Shown in pieces: positions 60,318-64,000 of a stretch of 64,000 bases of DNA. Location of the stretch: the NCBI GenBank assembly GCA_943737045.1, contig CALSFV010000245.1, positions 571,001 to 635,000 of the forward strand. Direction: 5' to 3'. The notes below the pieces were generated by a model. That model saw nothing but the letters and a program-made list of their open reading frames with translations, searched no databases and was not told the origin of the DNA. Source of the stretch: Parapristionchus giblindavisi (Eukaryota > Nematoda > Chromadorea > Rhabditida > Diplogasteridae). Both the position numbers and the translations under genes were made by a program. Numbering within the stretch: the first letter of the stretch is position 1; every line of letters starts with the position of its first letter.

Positions 60318-63300
60318 ATGACTGCCTCCCGGTCGAATTCGGGAAGGCGAAAAAAGGAAGTCAGCGTCAACCTAGATGTAAGTCTCCTATCTTCGTTCCT
60401 GTTGTTGCTACGGTAGATTTTTTCAAATTTGGGATTACGGTAGCCCACATGTTCTCAATTTTAAACGAAAGACAACAGTTGTGGGCAAGCATTTTTCATA
60501 TGGGTGAAGTTTTGAGCAAATCTGATCTAGTAAGGGTAAACTTACATCCATATTAACAGCGTTCTATAATTTTTAATATAGAAAAAATGGTACATATCAG
60601 ATATATTCCAGATCGACAGTGACGATGAGGATAATGTGAAACCAGTTGAGAAGTCATCGTTCGATAAGTTCCTCAACTATCTATTCTGCAGGTTTGACAA
60701 CGTTTACTTTTCCTTTAAGTGGAAATTTTTTATGTTCACATAACAAGCGAGTTCAATAAGATTTTTTTGACATCGAAGAAAAAAAATATAATTTCTATGG
60801 TACTGAAAGTCTAAGAAACATTGATATAGGAATAAAAATATCGGACGGCCAGCGCATTGAGCGAAAAACGATCCGAGAGTTTCGCACCATTTACAATGAT
60901 ACATAAGCGCAATATTAATATTCAGAGGTGATTTGGCCAAGGAGACGTTGAAGTTGCAACCTGTGGCATTCCTCGCGCTGGTGAGTTCAATTCGCGATCT
61001 TTGATCTTTGGTCTTTGATCTTTAATCTTTAATCTCAGTTTCGTTACTGCGAACGGAGGGATTACTTCACCCTGTTCATGGGCTGTCTCTGTGCCATAAT
61101 TTCTGGCTGCATGCAGGTACGTAATCTACCGTAACAATCGATAAATCACCGTACTCGTGCCTACCGTAATCCTTCATTAAGCCAGTCCTAGCCATCGTAT
61201 CCGGTGGTATATTCAATCTGATGTTGGTGTCTAACGTCACGACGACAGACTTTCGGATAGAAGCCTACAAATATGTGTACGCGTACACCGGAATGGGTGT
61301 GGGCATCGTGATGATTAACTTTATTAATGTAAGTATTTTTTTAATAATCTACAGTCTCTCAGCGATTATGTAAAATCAGAGATTTTTTGAGAAATTTAAC
61401 ATATAAACGAGAATTTATCATAAACCTTGATTGATTCGTATTTCTTGAACCGAACATTTCTGATCGAGCAATTGATTTTTGATAGCATTTTTCCAGGAAT
61501 TAATATGAAAAAAATCAATTAAATAAACGATTCACTTTCAGTTCTACTGTTTCGACCTAGTGTGTTCTCGTCTTATGGCACGAACTCGTGTGGAGTTCAT
61601 TCGTTCAATATTGAGGTTTGCCCTTAATTCTCTGTACTCTCTCCTTTCGCGTACTCTCTCGTCACTGTCGCACTCTCCCTTTTTCCATGCTCTCTAATCA
61701 TTTCTCGAACATTTCTCTATCCTGGTTTTGAGAAGAAAACGACTTGAACTGCTTGATCACATAACATTGATGTCACCCATTATATCAATATCAGAGGTTG
61801 TTCTTCACTTGCACTTTCCACATCATACACAGATCAAAAAACCATCATCGACATTCGTGAACTAACATGAAAGACGACGATGTATATTTGCATAATCGCT
61901 CTAACACTCCTGGCATTCGAAACGAGAGATAATGCATAGTTCCATCAAGTTCATGTGACTGTCACAACCAAGCGACTAGGCCAATGATTTACGGAAAATA
62001 TTTAATATACTCCATATAAAATGTACTTGTGTAATTGCCTTGCTACTGGCTGCTTAACAGAGAAAGAACTATCGATAAACTCCCCACTATTTCCTAACTT
62101 CCTTCCTCGCTCTCTCTGATCTAACTACTCTCTTACTTATGCGCACTCCCTAAACATAGAAACACATTGTGGCTGTGGCTGGCTACTCTCTTATCAAATA
62201 AACAAGTGTATTTCATACGGTCAATAGCCTTTGACCGAGATATCATATTCCTCGACGTGTTTTTAAACTTGAAGGAGTGATACTAATACTAATTATTGAT
62301 TTGAAAAAAAAATCCCATTCCAACAAAAATACACAAATTAAAAATTCTCAGGCAAAACGCGGGTTGGTACGATCGCAATCATGCTGGAGCACTGATTACG
62401 CAACTTAATGAGTGAGTGATCCACTTATCGATCGATAAACTACCGTAATCCATTACAGTAACATGGACCGTATTCGTGAGGGAGTCGGAGACAAGCTCGG
62501 TCTGCTGCTACGGTCGGTATTTATTTTACACATGAGAATCAAATAAGATGAGCTGGAAAGATCAAAGATCAAAGATCAATAATTACAGTGGTCTTTCGAT
62601 GTTCGTGTGTTCTCTGATTATCTCATTCTCAATCGAATGGAGAATCGCCCTATTCATGTCTCTACTCGCTCCAGCAGTGTGCACGTGCATGTCCGTCATG
62701 GCGAGGGTACGTGTCCTTTAAGGGACCCAATCTACGCTCTAGCCACACTCTCTCGTCAGCTAGAGTGTAAGATCAGATCGGAGAGATTTTCGAATAGCTC
62801 GGGGAATGCCTTAAAGGACCCAATCCCCGCTCTAACCACACTCTCTCGTCTCCTAGAGTGTGGTTAGAGCGGAGAGCTTGGAATTAATATTTTTGGTTTT
62901 GAATGTGAGGAATCCATGGCATAATGTTGTTTCTCCAAAGATTTTTGCACAAAAAGGAACTGTAGCTGATCCTTGCCTTCTAAATCCAATCGGTGCTGAT
63001 TCAGAAACTGGCATCATCGACGTCGAAGGAGCTCAAGGACGTCGGTAGTGCTGGTGCCATCGCTGAAGAGTCCGTACTGGGGGTGCGAACGGTTCAAGCC
63101 TTCAACGGACAGGAGGAAATGATTAACCGGTAGGGGTATTGTAGATTTACACAAGTTTTTATTTATTTGTCAATAATTTAAGACGAAAGGCAGTGAAATA
63201 ATTTAAATTAACTCTGTTCCGTAAGCAATTTCGGTTGCGAATTTACAAAATCGAATTCTAATTCTAATTTATTATTCTAAATAATTTATTCTTTATAATT

Positions 63301-64000
63301 TATTCTAAGTAATTCTAATTTACAAATAACAAATAACAAATAAAAAAAATAATTCGAATTGTTAGACTTGACTAATTGTACCCTTTGAGTTATGTTTCAA
63401 GGGACTGTAAAATGATTGATGTTCAAATCTATCGTTGATGCGCTGTAGAGTCCTATGAAACTTATAAATAAAGCTCATTTTATTTACTGAAAGCTGTGTA
63501 GTAGATGCATAGGAATAAATATCCGAGAAAAGAAATAAATAAAAGTAAATAAAAATAATTAAAACACCTGGAATCATAGTCCGTATGAAATGTACTTGTG
63601 TAACTCCACAATATTTCCTCCCTTCCTTCCTCGCACTCTCTGATCTACCTACTATCTCACGTGTGCTCTCTCTCTAAACATAGAAATACACTGTGGCTGT
63701 GACTGGCTACTCTCTTACAAAATAAACAAGTGTATTTTATACAGTCAATATCAGATATTCATCAGCCCTTACTCGTGGTAAGAAGCACGCCCTTCGCAAG
63801 TCATTCTGGAGTGGATTCTGTGGAGGATTCTTCTTCTTTATTCTACAATCATATCTCGGCTGTGGTATACTGTAAGTCCCTGATTCAGGGATCAGGCGGG
63901 AAATTCAAATTCAAATTTCAACAGATTCGGCGGCTACCTTCTGCGAATCGGAGTCATCGAGGAGCCGGGCAAAGTGTTCACTGTAGTCATGGCCATGATG
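60318..64000 (+). CDS. ABCB-type multidrug transporter (P-glycoprotein), N-terminal part, runs off window
   Basis: Exons: 60318-60377, 60612-60691, 60926-60980, 61039-61116, 61182-61328, 61542-61615, 62352-62411, 62459-62512, 62589-62706, 63005-63129, 63755-63871, 63925-64000 (continues), all in frame. It should be an ATP-driven exporter in the plasma membrane. The visible part is the cytosolic N-terminus and transmembrane domain 1. FRYCERRDYFTLFMGCLCAI is the pre-TM1/TM1 signature. Then MARTRVEFIRSILRQNAGWYD (first cytosolic loop), NMDRIREGVGDKLG, and AEESVLGVRTVQAFNGQ (the AEE..RTV.AF.GQ coupling motif of P-glycoproteins). The nucleotide-binding domains lie beyond the window. Nematodes have many pgp paralogues, so no number is assigned. 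Confidence 0.93.
62012..62220 (+). mobile_element. CCGTATGAAAT MITE, copy 1
   Basis: Left CCATATAAAATGTACTTGT and right ACAAGTGTATTTCATACGG are inverted. The body CTTCCTTCCTCGC..CTCTCTGATCTA..AAACATAGAAA matches copy 2 at 63581-63744 in the same orientation. It lies in intron 6 of the P-glycoprotein gene. Confidence 0.75.
62716..62878. repeat. Two tandem GGGACCCAATC hairpin units
   Basis: CCTTTAAGGGACCCAATC..CGCTCTAGCCACACTCTCTCG and, about 95 bp on, CCTTAAAGGACCCAATCCCCGC followed by an inverted arm ending GGTTAGAGCGGAGAG. It resembles the GAGCTAATTTGA family core (AGCTCGGGG.ATGCC). It lies in intron 9 of the P-glycoprotein gene. Confidence 0.6.
63581..63744 (+). mobile_element. CCGTATGAAAT MITE, copy 2, adjacent to a splice acceptor
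   Basis: Left CCGTATGAAATGTACTTGT and right ACAAGTGTATTTTATACAG are inverted. Its right end lies 10 bp before exon 11 of the P-glycoprotein gene. Confidence 0.75.

Overview
The window looks like nuclear DNA of a nematode, probably a Pristionchus-like (diplogastrid) worm. Evidence: genes are cut into many short exons with GT..TTNCAG introns of roughly 50 bp to 4 kb. Several start codons lie a few bases after a consensus splice acceptor with no upstream exon, as expected for spliced-leader trans-splicing. A cuticlin-type ZP gene end is present, and the non-coding space is AT-rich and loaded with short palindromic transposons. The species is inferred, not proven.

Layout: 1-448 (+) 3' exon of a ZP/cuticlin-like membrane protein. 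1797-11252 (+) 16-exon POGZ/ZNF280-like multi-zinc-finger protein. 13559-14053 (-) small tail-anchored protein of unknown function, divergent from 14358-15202 (+) an OSTF1 orthologue (SH3 plus ankyrin). 15782-17523 (+) eEF1A. 17748-25481 (+) METTL17/Rsm22 mitochondrial ribosome assembly factor. 25482-30471 intergenic with two tRNA-Asp-type sequences and a duplicated block. 30472-33928 (+) ZIP zinc transporter. 34406-37307 (-) NDUFB9 of complex I. 38253-39286 (+) tubulin cofactor A. 40010-42973 (-) FKBP15-like protein. 43586-55437 (+) KLHL20 orthologue, with a class-3 lipase gene (47238-49962, -) nested in one intron. 56003-56740 (-) 3' exons of an unknown single-pass membrane protein. 57362-57433 (-) tRNA-Glu. 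60318-64000 (+) first part of an ABCB/P-glycoprotein, running off the window.

The exon models were joined by hand. Most keep frame across every junction, and total CDS lengths are multiples of three: ZF 699 aa, METTL17 551 aa, ZIP 352 aa, NDUFB9 164 aa, FKBP15 478 aa, KLHL20 621 aa, lipase 373 aa. The genes are mostly unrelated housekeeping functions (translation, mitochondrial ribosome and complex I, zinc uptake, tubulin folding, ubiquitin ligase adaptor), so no operon logic is evident.

The unusual content is the non-coding part. At least three small transposon families have termini beginning CATA, clear 8-bp target-site duplications, and (two of them) interiors built of tandem ~40-50 bp modules. 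There is a ~1.4 kb foldback element flanked by two related MITEs, a hAT-like element with another MITE nested inside, a set of TTAA-flanked hairpin elements (one carrying a tRNA-like Pol III promoter), and a near-perfect 108-bp palindrome. A short motif TACGGTA/TACTGTA recurs, often at 5' splice sites (GTACGGTA), and appears to have built a coding repeat in the FKBP15 gene.
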